Made by a program: the position numbers and the translations under genes | Assembly (NCBI GenBank): GCA_027924585.1 | Contig: BSBM01000050.1 | Coordinates: 4,402,001-4,466,000, forward strand | Direction of reading: 5' to 3' | Length of the DNA stretch: 64,000 bases | Origin: Larix kaempferi | Lineage: Eukaryota > Streptophyta > Pinopsida > Pinales > Pinaceae | The notes under the pieces: model-generated | Told to the model about the DNA's origin: nothing | What the model saw: the letters and a program-made list of their open reading frames with translations, nothing else | Databases searched by the model: none | Shown here: in pieces, positions 24,281 to 33,913 of the stretch | Layout of the letters: each line of letters starts with the position of its first letter | How positions within the stretch are numbered: the first letter of the stretch is position 1

Positions 24281-25194
24281 TATTCATATTCCTCTATATA
24301 AATTATAACACAATAACGTTCTTTTACAAACAAGGCTCAGGAATCAAGGAAACGTGATACCGCTTTTTTAAAAAGGTAATATTTATAGCACATATTCAAA
24401 GTACACTTAGCATAAATCATCACAATACTTTTTGGGGATAATAAATGATCAAAATTCTTGAATATAGAGATTCTAAAATTTATATTTCTCTTCAAAGGAA
24501 AAAGATGGAAAAGGTTGTTGGTTGTCTACTTTCTCCTTGTACAAAAAAGACAACTATTTATTTTACATAACACTCTTCCAAACTCCTATTTATTTTATTT
24601 TATTCTTCTGACACTGAAAAACTCTATCATGTTTAGAGGTAACATAAAAACACACATACTTATTTGTCTCGGTGATCACACTGTGGATTATTAGGTCTTT
24701 AGAAAGTACATGAATCAATAAATAAATCCCCAATGTGGGTGGATTATATTTTTAAATAATAATTAAATTGCTAGAATACCACCACTTGGCATTTAGAGCT
24801 TCAAGTGGCCGACACGCAAATATCTATTGGTCTCTGCATAATCTAGTTTTGATTTTCTCTAACTTCATGAATCGGTGCATCATTTTTTAATATTATGCAC
24901 AAAACAACCTTCGCCAAAACATCTATTCCCAATGGCATAGGTTTTAGTGGATTTCTTTTAAAGAATTTTGCCCAATATTTTAACGCTAAAATTGTCCAAA
25001 ACATCTATTCTACAAAAACCGCAACTAGAAAATGTTTTATTTGTAATATACAAACTTTCATCCTTCCCCATCCATGGTTTTGAGGAGTGAAAATACATTT
25101 GTGCACAAGTTTACAACTTTACTTTGAAAAAGTGCTTACAATATTACTACCTATGTAAACACCACTTAGAATTTTGTTGTCATACTTTAAGTTA

Positions 25195-25283
25195 TTTAAT
25201 AGGCATTCATGCTTTTAGTATGATATATTTGTATAAAAATGCACACCTTCAATTTTGAATGAAGAGCAACGGTGGAATTGATG
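25195..25283 (+). repeat. Dispersed repeat, copy 2
   Basis: Matches 10765-10855 (TTTAATAGGCATTCATGC onward). It abuts the left border of the second composite repeat. Confidence 0.7.
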
Positions 25284-25303
25284 TCATCCACCTCTAGGGA
25301 CCT

Positions 25304-27069
25304 ATATCCCAGCTTGGACTAGGGGCACATCACCCAAGTTAAAGAGGTAAAATTGCTTTCAATTCATTTCTCAAACTGTCAAAAGATGGCCAAGTGGTGT
25401 GCACTTCTTCTTTAATAGTCTTGAGGTAGCTTGTGGAGCAAGCTAACTAGGCTAATGCACCATCATGGAGTGGATAAGGTTGCCTTGCTTTATGCTTTTG
25501 CTTTGCGTTATGTTTTTACTTTGCTTTATGCTTCTGATTTCTTCTTTTGCTTTATCCTGCTTTTCTTCCTTATCCCGCTTTTCTGCCTTGTCCTTCTTTT
25601 CTTCCTTATCCTGTTTTTTCTTATTTTCTGCCTTATCCTACTTTCTGCTTTTATCTGCTTTTCTGCTTTATTTTGTTTTTCGTGAGCTTTGATGCTTTTT
25701 TGCCTTGTGCCAGCTTTTTTTTTCTTTCTCCTGCTTTCCTAGCTTTGTTTGCTTCTATCTTTTCTTCCTTTGCAATACATCAGTTGGTCAATCCTTATCC
25801 TCTAATGCGTCCTTGTGAATAATTATTCACTTTATTCCATTAAAACAAATATCTACTAATGAAAAATACTTTTATCAAGTGCATTTCAAACTTAGGAAAA
25901 AAATAAAACTAAAACCTCCTATTTAATTAATGCCTTAACTTAACCCCTGATTAATTAATTCTAATATGACACTAGGAACCATGGGGTTTGATATGCTTCA
26001 TGGTACTCACAAAATGGGAACATGATAGAGGGTGGGAATCTTTTTTTGTCTTGAAAACAATTGTAAATCAAGAAACCTTGTGACGTGGGATTAAAAAAAT
26101 ACTCTTTGAGACTCTTGTCACAAGTGTTCTCTTGTATGGTTGTGAAGTTTGGGGTTGCAATATCTCTAGAGAATCTTGGAGAAAGATTCAGAAAATCTAG
26201 AAGTGTTTTTTAACTTATAATATTAAAATTAAAAGCAATATGCCATATCATATTCTCCTCCTAGAAGTTGGTCTTTCCCCCATTAATAGTATAGCTATGA
26301 CTAGGTACCTAATGTACAAGAAAAATATCAATAACATGGGAGACTTGAGACTTCCTAAAATTGCTTTAAAATCCAATCAAAACCACTTGAGGCTTAACCG
26401 AGACTCGCATGTAGATGCCATGTCTTGGATAAATCATTGTGGGATTGATGAAAATGTAACTTTGTAAAATATAGATAATATTAAAAATATTATGACATTG
26501 AAGTTTAAAGAGAAGATATGTCACGATACAAATTTAGAGGTTAAAAGAAAAATTAAGATATTATCAGGAGGTCATTAACCATAATCTAGATCAATATCAA
26601 ACTATCTCTCTATTTTAACTTGTGTAAATAAGAAAATAAACATTATAGCTAAAATAAGATCGATCTCTCAAAATTTGCATAGTGAAACAGGACGTTGGAC
26701 AGTGCCTAATTTTTTTAAAGATAATTGGAAACCCTATGTACATATTTTATGAAACTCGACGTTTCAGATTTGTCATCTCCACGACACTATGAGTGTTGAG
26801 GATGAAAAACACTTTCTCTTAGAATGCCCCTCATACACCCACATTAGATCTCAATTTAAAAAAAATCATACAATATAGATCTCCCTAGCCTTCTAAGTTA
26901 TCAAAATTATGGTAATTTATGAATGCTCCTCTTAAAGATTTTTCAACACATAAATAAAATTATAAAGAAAACGAGGTAGTTCCTTACTTTCTTTTCTTAA
27001 GGTTCAATAGAACAATGTCCGTCTCAATGAATGTTAACCATCATAATCATTAATATAAATTTACATTAA
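25304..27069 (+). repeat. Composite 1.8 kb repeat, copy 2
   Basis: Second copy of 20425-22230. In order: CAGCTTGGACTAGGGGCAC, pyrimidine tract, AT-rich spacer, LINE-X C-terminal remnant and the LINE-X 3' end. It is cut at CATTAAG (27064-27070), where Gypsy internal sequence begins. Confidence 0.85.
26080..27069 (+). pseudogene. LINE-X ORF2 C-terminal remnant, copy 2
   Basis: Same content as 21187-22230: CLENNCKSRNLVTWD (about 26050-26090), LYGCEVWGC (about 26133), MYKKNINNMGDLRLPKIALK (26308), HLHDTMSVEDEKHFLLECPS (about 26777). Broken by stops and frameshifts. Some positions broken in copy 1 are intact here and vice versa. Confidence 0.78.
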
Positions 27070-27421
27070 GTTTTTTTTAATCATTCATCAGCTAGAGGAG
27101 AGAGGTCAGATTTGGGACCATTTTGTTTTTGAGATATTAAACCCCCATTTATCTACTGTCAAATCTTCCCTTTCTCAAGAACACCTTCATGACCAAGAAG
27201 AACCAAACACTAAACGTGTATGATTTGATGAGAGTTCCTTAGATGATATGCACTCTATCCATTCAATACATTCTCCTACTGAACCTAGAGAGACAAATAA
27301 TGACCAGTCCATTGATCAACCTGACATTTAGACCATCAGTCAGCCCTCATGCTCAAATATTCAGTTGGATGATCATACTTTGGAATCCTCCCTCCTCACA
27401 CTAGCTAATGCATCCGTTTAG

Positions 27422-27847
27422 ATGAGTGAAGCTTGTGCTGCTAGAAGTCCTCCTGCATGTAATAAAGACAAAAGCTCTGAAGAACAAACTATTAATGCTG
27501 AGACATCTCCAAAAGAGAAGAGTCTTCAAATGGACTTGGAGCATGGTGGAGAACAACCTATTTTGAGTAAGCAAAAGTGGGATCAGTTAACCCAAGAGAT
27601 AGCACAATTAACAGAACAAAGTCAAAGCTATGTGGAGACAATCTCTGAGCTTCTTGAAGAGAATAAGATGTTGCGTACACAGTTGAAAAGCACTGAATGC
27701 TCGGTTAACGCCAAAATAACACCCAATGCTATCCTTAGAGTAAAGTATAATTCCTTAAGGATTCATTTCAAGAAGCTCCAGGCCAAGCATGCATCTCCAT
27801 CATTCGAGTCGAAGACCGCTACTACCACAACTCGGCCTTCTTCCTAA
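27422..27847 (+). CDS. Gypsy accessory ORF, C-terminal coiled-coil part, copy 1
   Basis: 141 codons from MSEACAARSP to RPSS, intact. The middle (QKWDQLTQEIAQLTEQSQSY, then ETISELLEENKMLRTQLKS) has heptad-like spacing and is predicted coiled coil. A TAG codon directly precedes its ATG and is shared with the copy at 61573. About 13 of 16 nucleotide differences between the copies change the residue, which argues against constraint since they separated. Function unknown; probably the end of a longer accessory protein. Confidence 0.5.
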   Translation: MSEACAARSPPACNKDKSSEEQTINAETSPKEKSLQMDLEHGGEQPILSKQKWDQLTQEIAQLTEQSQSYVETISELLEENKMLRTQLKSTECSVNAKITPNAILRVKYNSLRIHFKKLQAKHASPSFESKTATTTTRPSS

Positions 27848-27887
27848 ATTACTTTTTGTTTTGCTCAGTGGGACCTGGCATGACTTC

Positions 27888-27899
27888 GGTTTGGGGGAA
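27888..27899 (+). other. Polypurine tract before the shared Gypsy LTR
   Basis: GGTTTGGGGGAA ends directly at TGTTGG, the LTR start. Plus-strand DNA priming at such a tract is the known role. Its presence upstream of a 5' LTR shows that a Gypsy internal region ends here. Confidence 0.85.
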
Positions 27900-29606
27900 T
27901 GTTGGTGTCCAATATTGTCACCATTTTTGATCATTTAATTTAATAAAAGTGGTGTTATTTCTATTGTTTTTGCTATAGTAAATTGTTTTCTTAGCCATTC
28001 AACCCATCAAACAGTCCAGGTATGCACCAATACATTTACCATGCAAATCTTGTTATATTTTGTATACTATGGTTTATTTATGATTTAAATGATGTTTTGG
28101 GGGATAATTAACACTTATGGTTTTGATTGACAGGTTATGATTTGCAAGTTATCCATCATTCAGCCCATGCGTTATGTGCTCAGCCTAAAACGCTTTCAGC
28201 TCATCATTCAGCTCTCCGTTCAGCCCGCGAAATCCGTGTTTGATGCATCTCAAACCGTTGAATAAAGAGGACACGTGGGTATTGTTTTCCATGTGGCACT
28301 GATGGTTAACGAACTATAGTTCCAGAAGATTCGACCTTGGGCTCGTCAATCCTGACAACGCACTCTACATCCACATTAACGCTCCAAGCCTCGATTTGTC
28401 TGTGCATTCAACCTGGAATCACGCACGTCTGCTCAGCTCTCGCTCACGCCATCGTTTTGGAAGGAGTTGGCTTGTTCACACTCAATTGGTCGACATAACT
28501 CCCATGTCCACGCTCAACATGCTCATGTAACTCCTGTGCCCACGTCGTCGACTCTCCAGTGTATGCTTCTGCTCACGATTTGAGGGAACGAATGCTCAGT
28601 TGTTCGAATTGGAAAGGATTGACACCGAGGAGATGGGTAAATGCCCCCTGCACTACTATGTAACATTTAATCAGCAGTTACAGACATTAAACACCTCTAT
28701 TATTAGAGAGGTCGACTCTGTCGACCCTCTCACCCATTGTAACTTATAAATAGTTGCCTCTGTGATTGAGATGAGTTAGTCTTTTGGAGTTCTTTTGAGT
28801 CTTTGAGTTTTTCTCTTTAGTTCTTTGAAATTACGATGGTTTCCAGTCGTGGTCCAAGCGTTTCCAGTCGTAGATAGTTTGAAGATAGACTCTGTAATTT
28901 TCCTCAAGTTAATGGAAGCAGTAGCTTGTAGATGTTTTACCGGTAGTCATTTAAGTTGAGCTAGTTCACCCTTCGATTGCTGGGAAGGGCCCCTCATCAA
29001 CTGGAGGTTTTATTTACATTTTCTACATTTCTTTTCTTGCAATTAGCTAGTTTATTTCTTGTATGTGTAATTAATTCATTTTCCTGCGTGATTATCTTCA
29101 TCTTTCTGTAAATGATATTCTGCTTTCAATACAATCTCCCTTCTTCTGAGTAGAATGGTCGACCAATAGTTCAGTAATTTGATAATTTATAGTTTGTTTT
29201 TCAGTCCCTCTTTCATCATAGATAGATATTTCTTCTAACTTCTTCCATAGTTAGCATTCTTTTCCTTCTTCTCTTATCTATTAGTTTTTCTTCCTGTTTT
29301 CTCTAGGTTAACTCTTCTTTCTTCTATTCCATCCTTCTCCCTTCTTCTATTCCCAACCTTCTTCCTACTTCTCATAGAATCATTCTTTTCTTTAGGTAAT
29401 GATTTGCATAGATAACTTATTAGCCTCCAATCATCTCTCTCTTGCTTCCTGTGCATTGTAAGATCATTTGAATAAATCCAGCTGGTGATCAAATCATTCA
29501 AAAACTCTTCTTTTCCTCACTTTAAACCGTTTTCCTCCATTTGGATCGTCATTCGGACCGCCTTTCGGATCGACGTTCGGATCGTCATTCAGACCTGTGT
29601 GTTTTC
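27900..29606 (+). repeat. Gypsy 5' LTR, first part
   Basis: Starts TGTTGG, the inverse of the CCAACA end at 45806-45811. With the second part the LTR is about 2.81 kb. It contains a TATA box at 28745 and, near 29543-29595, four imperfect repeats of ATTCGGATCG type. Copia R is inserted right after these. Roughly 7% divergence from the 3' LTR over the first 400 bp by hand count. Confidence 0.92.
28745..28752 (+). promoter_or_regulatory. TATA box in Gypsy 5' LTR
   Basis: TATAAATA is conserved at 62894-62901 in the 3' LTR. It is the probable start of the element's transcript, about 845 bp into the LTR. Confidence 0.6.
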
Positions 29607-30143
29607 TGTTAAAATTCAATATGCTAATACAGAAAATAGCAACATTACATTCTATTTCACAATAATAGCATATACAGGATCACTGAAGAAACAACAAGCA
29701 TAGCATAAACACAAGAGACACAGATTTATCCTGGGAAACCCTCATGGGGTAGAAAACCCAGCAAAGCTTTCCTCAATAAGATGATAAACCAAAATACAAG
29801 GTGTTCTCCCTCCTTCTAATCCTCCTTAGCAAATCTCCCAGACAAGTGCTCCTCTTTTCAAGTGTGTGTGTCAAATGAGGAACACACCTCCTCTATTTAT
29901 ACACTACTCTGACATATATTTTACACAAGTACATGTAGGCTCGTATTTAACCATTAGGTTAAATACCCTATTATAACTGACCGGGCCGACCCCCACATGG
30001 TGGGTCTAATAACCCTAGTTGCCACAAATCCTCGGAGGAATAAACATCTCCGGATACATAATAGAATCACCTCGGAGGGATGGAACATCTCCGGAATAAA
30101 TAATGTACAAATATAATATTCTTAGAAGTTACAATATTCAACA
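29607..30143 (-). repeat. 3' LTR of Copia R
   Basis: 537 bp, with TG and CA at its ends on either strand. On the sense strand it starts TGTTGAATATTG. The reverse TATA motif TATTTATA is at 29894-29901. On the sense strand the polypurine tract precedes it. Confidence 0.93.
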
Positions 30144-30158
30144 CTCCCCCTTAACGAG
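30144..30158 (-). other. Polypurine tract of Copia R
   Basis: Sense-strand CTCGTTAAGGGGGAG ends exactly at the 3' LTR. This is better preserved than in Copia A. Confidence 0.8.
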
Positions 30159-30299
30159 AAGGATATTATAACAACATTTGCAGGAGCAAGGAGTCATTGA
30201 ATACATCATCTATATATCATCAGAAGCTTTCTTCAATTCATCATCATCAGTAACTCAACTAGTTACTGGAACATCAACATCATCAGAGTTGATATTACT

Positions 30300-30775
30300 T
30301 GATCATCAACATCATCATCATCATCATCATCACATGATCACACGATCATCAACATCGTCATCACACGATCATCATCATCGTCATCACACGATCATCAGCA
30401 TCGTCATCATACGATCATCAGCATCGTCATCACACGATCAACAACATCGTCATCATACGATCAACATCGTCATCATACGATCAGCATCGTCATCACACGA
30501 TCAGCAGCATCGTCATCATACGATCAACATCGTCATCACACGATCGGCAGCATCGTCATCACACGATCAACATCGTCAACATACGATCAGCATCGTCATC
30601 ATACGATCAGCATCGTCATCACACGATCAGCAGCATCGTCATCATACGATCAACATCGTCATCACACGATCGACAACATCGTCATCACACGATCAGCATC
30701 GTCATCATACGATCAGCATCGTCATCACACGATCGGTAGCATCGTCATCACATGATCATATTATAGGATGATCAA
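30300..30775 (-). repeat. Copia R tandem array 1 (about 20-23 bp units)
   Basis: Roughly 20 copies of a unit containing CATCGTCATCACACGATCAG, with lengths near 20 and 23 bp. A 197-codon plus-strand frame through it is antisense to the element and rich in H, S and R only because of the repeat. GATCATGTGATGACG-type words on the sense strand echo the GATGATCATG words in Copia A/B arrays. Confidence 0.85.
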
Positions 30776-30954
30776 TCCTGCTCTCTTTAGGACATAGGTC
30801 CATGGATGATGCAATCCAGATCAAGTTCCAGGATGATCAATCCTTATCACTTTAAGACAAGTCTCATGTCTAGGGACGATCCAATCCCAACCACAGTGCC
30901 AGTCCTTTTTCATACTGGATGTGACCTAGATCAGATCTAGGATTTACCGCCACA

Positions 30955-31495
30955 GAGCCAGTCCTTTTTCATACTGGATGTGTCACATCTACAGAGCCAT
31001 CCCTGTTTCATGTTGGATGTATCACATCTACAGAGCTAGCCCTGTTTCATGCTGGATGTATCACATCTACAGAGCCAGCCCTGTTTCATGCTGGATGTAT
31101 CATATCTACAGAGCCAGCCCTGTTTCATGCTAGATGTATCATATCTACAGAGCCAACCCTGTTTCATGCTGGATGTATCATATCTACAGAGCCAGCCTTG
31201 TTTCATGCTGGATGTATCACATCTACAGAGCCAGCCCTATTTCATGCTGGATGTATCATATCTACAAAGCCAACCCTGTTTCATGCTGGATGTATCATAT
31301 CTACAGAGCCAGCCCTGTTTCATGCTGGATGTATCATATCTACAGAGCCAGCCCTATTTCATGCTGGAAGTATCATATCTACAGATCCAGCCATGTTTCA
31401 TGCTGGATGTATCATATCTACAGAGCCAGCCCTGTTTCATGCTGGATGTATCATATCTACAGAGCCAGCCCTGTTTCATGCTGGATGTAACCTAG
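30955..31495 (-). repeat. Copia R tandem array 2 (39 bp unit)
   Basis: About 13 copies of a 39-bp unit (ACAGAGCCAGCCCTGTTTCA plus GCTGGATGTATCATATCT). The period is a multiple of three, so three plus-strand frames stay open; they are not genes. Copia A (6141-6174) and Copia B (55071-55104) carry a single copy of the same unit on their sense strand, so the array grew only in the R family. Confidence 0.92.
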
Positions 31496-31499
31496 AACA

Positions 31500-32410
31500 A
31501 TTCTAGGATTTGTCATGTACATTTTGAACCGAGGTCCAGGGACGATCCAGTCCTATCATGTACCTTTTGAACCGAAGCTCAGGGGAGATCCAGTCCTATC
31601 ATGTACCTTTTGAACCGAAGCTCAGGGACGATCCAGTCCTATTCAATTCTCGGAGACCTCATGTCTACGGTTCAATTCATAGGACCAAAGTCCGAGGACG
31701 ATCCAATCCCCTTACCTGTTCATTCAGGATTTTGTTCTCGGAGACATCATGTCTACGGCTCTCTTTAGGACTGAAGTCCAGGGATGATCCAATCCCCTCA
31801 AGTCCACCAAGGACTTCATTCTCGAAGACATACGTCTACGGCTCTCTTTAGGACTGAAGTCCAGGGATGATCCAATCCCCTCAAGTCCACCAAGGACTTC
31901 ATTCTCGAAGACATATGTCTACGGCTCTTCTTTCGGATTGAAGTCCAGGGATGATCCAATCCCCTCACATTTTCACCAAGAACTTCATTCTCAAAGACAT
32001 ATGTCTACGGTTCTTCTTTCGGACTGAAGTCCAGGGATGATCCAATCCCCTCGCATGTTCACCAAGAACTTCATTCTCGAAGACATACGTCTACGGATCT
32101 TCTTTCGGACTGAAGTCCAGGGATGATCCAATCCCCTCAAGTCCACCAAGGACTTCATTCTCGAAGACATACGTCTATGTCTCTCTTTAGGACTGAAGTC
32201 CAGGGATGATCCAATCCCCTCAAGTCCACCAAGGACTTCATTCTTGAAGACATACGTCTACGGCTCTCTTTAGGAATGAAGTCCAGGGATGATCCAATCC
32301 CCTCAAGTCCACCAAGGACTTCATTCTCGAAGACATACGTCTACGACTCTCTTTAGGACTGAAGTCCAGGGATGATCCAATCCCCTCACATGTTTACCAA
32401 GAACTTCATC
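31500..32410 (-). repeat. Copia R tandem array 3 (83-86 bp unit)
   Basis: TCTACG recurs at 31752, 31835, 31918, 32004, 32090, 32174, 32257 and 32340. Each unit includes GACTGAAGTCCAGGGATGAT and CCAAGGACTTCATTCTCGAA. Shorter, more diverged units with CAGGG(A)GATCCAGTCC lie at the left end (31500-31690). Confidence 0.9.
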
Positions 32411-32580
32411 AAAGCATGTGTCAATCATGTATCCTCATCATCAAAACATGTATAACAAAACATGTATCCTCATCATCAAAACATGTATAAAAAAACATGT
32501 ATCCTCATCATCAAAACATGCATAACATCTATCATCAAAAGCATGTATACATCTATCATCAAAAGAAAAAATATAAGATT
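32411..32580 (-). repeat. Short AT-rich direct repeats in Copia R
   Basis: Several copies of ATGTATCCTCATCATCAAAA and shortened versions, period about 30-34 bp. They lie between array 3 and the RNase H remnant. Confidence 0.65.
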
Positions 32581-32666
32581 CCTAAATCTAAATAATTCTA
32601 AGTAACTAGGTGCAGTAAATAGGTAACCTCATCATTGATGAGATAGACTTGTTATCAGATACTATG

Positions 32667-33913
32667 CTACTCCCCCTTTCGAGGAGGGTCCTTCTGGACT
32701 ATACCAAGCTTGTCTCGGAAGTATTCAAACTTTACTCGAGACAGAGGTTTAGTCAAGATATTGGCAATCTGATCCTTAGTGCTTATATACTCGAGCTTGA
32801 TAGCTCCTCTCTGCACCATATCTCGTATATAGAAGTATCGGATCTCTATGTGTTTTTGACTTATCGTGGAATACAAGATTTTCTATCTTGATGCAGTTTT
32901 GAATGTCACATATAATCATAGTGGAATTTATTTCTAAGTCAAACACTCCATATAATAGCTTCTGAAGCCACACTGCTTCACAGCTGGCAGAGCAGACAGC
33001 TATATATATATTCTGCTTCAGCAGTACTGAGAGCCACACTAGATTGTTCCTTGCTGAACCATGAGATCATGGCAGATTCAAGACTATAACATCCACCTGA
33101 TGTACTCTTTCTGTCTGAGGCACTTCCTGCCCAATCAGAATCTGAGTAACCATGTAAACGGAGTTCATGACCTCCAAGATAATATAGACCAAAATATAAT
33201 GTACCTTTTAGGTACCTCACTACATGCTTTGTAGTTATTTAGTGAACCTTTCTAGGTTCTACTAGATACTGACTTAGGGTATCTGGCCTAGTATTTGTTA
33301 AATACATCAATGACCCAATGATTTGTCTATATAGGGTTAGGTCCACTAAATACGATGAGTCATTAACTAACAACTTCAAGTTGGAGTCCATGGGAGTGGC
33401 CATGGCTTTATACTCCAACATATCAAATCTTTTTAGAAACTTCACAGCATACTTACCTTGAATTAAAAGATTCTTTTTGGATCTTGCCATACTTCTAGAC
33501 CTAAGGAGTAGTGCATTAATCTTAGATCTTTCATTTTCATTTCTGCAGCCATTTTCATGACCTGTTTCTCATTCCTTGTCAAAAAGAGATCATCGTCATA
33601 CAATAATGGTATGATAGGTTCATCATCCACAACCTTAAGGTAAAGGTTAGGAACAACTTTACTTCTGGTAAAGTCCAAGCTTTGTCATGAAGCTGTCAAT
33701 TGTCCATTATTCACACTCAGCATTGAGTGATCTTCTACATATATATCTGTGCCATCTCTCGTCAGATGGGTCTACTAATATGAGCCTCAAAATCATTCGA
33801 ACTCTGTGGTTAGTTCCTTCTTGCATCCATGTCATATGTGTATAGAACCCATATTCAACCTTGTAGCAAAGGTTGAGATCCACATCACCCATGATGATCA
33901 TTAAGCTCATCAA
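32667..33913 (-). pseudogene. Copia R pol remnant (RT and RNase H)
   Basis: Minus-strand frames read, in order: DPSDERWHRYICRRSLNAEC (33707-33913), LLYDDDLFLTRNEKQ (about 33550-33610, YVDD changed to YDDD), QGKYAVKFLKRFDMLEYKAM, SLMYLTNTRPD, YSDSDWAGSASDRKSTSGG (about 33110-33170), STAEAEYI, and FYIRDMVQRGAIKLEYISTK near the end (32667-32876). The RT N-terminal half is missing. Frameshifts occur near 33470, 33240, 32990 and 32870. Same enzyme set and same losses in outline as Copia A/B. Confidence 0.9.

Larger units (their letters stand above)
22231..25194. other. AT-rich DNA between the two composite repeats
   Basis: Very AT-rich and without a convincing gene. It holds short tandem duplications (about 36 bp at 22304-22376, about 26 bp at 22397-22444, about 60 bp at 22462-22565, 104 bp at 24087-24280), an (AT)n run near 24148-24167 and a possible SINE at 23228-23310. 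A 64-codon frame at 23414-23608 resembles nothing known. Confidence 0.5.
27064..27899 (+). mobile_element. Truncated 3' internal end of a second Gypsy copy
   Basis: Matches 61228-62050, the part of the main Gypsy element just upstream of its 3' LTR, including the accessory frame and the polypurine tract GGTTTGGGGGAA. Here it lies upstream of the 5' LTR. It is therefore the tail of another copy that shares this LTR. The left end is cut at CATTAAG, also present in the LINE-X 3' end. Confidence 0.85.

Noticed and set aside
27064-27899. Gypsy LTR starting at 27064 and carrying an ORF
   Set aside because: TGTTGG at 27900 directly follows a polypurine tract and is the exact inverse of the CCAACA end at 45811; 27064 has no TG terminus.
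30178-30771. 197-codon His/Ser/Arg-rich ORF
   Set aside because: It lies antisense to Copia R within a 20-23 bp tandem array.
31049-31506. Three overlapping ORFs with a 13-residue repeat (MLDVSYLQSQPCF)
   Set aside because: All three frames are open because of the 39-bp period; the array is antisense to Copia R.
30300-32410. Possible CRISPR-like array
   Set aside because: The repeats are contiguous or whole-unit duplications without unique spacers, and lie within a plant retrotransposon.
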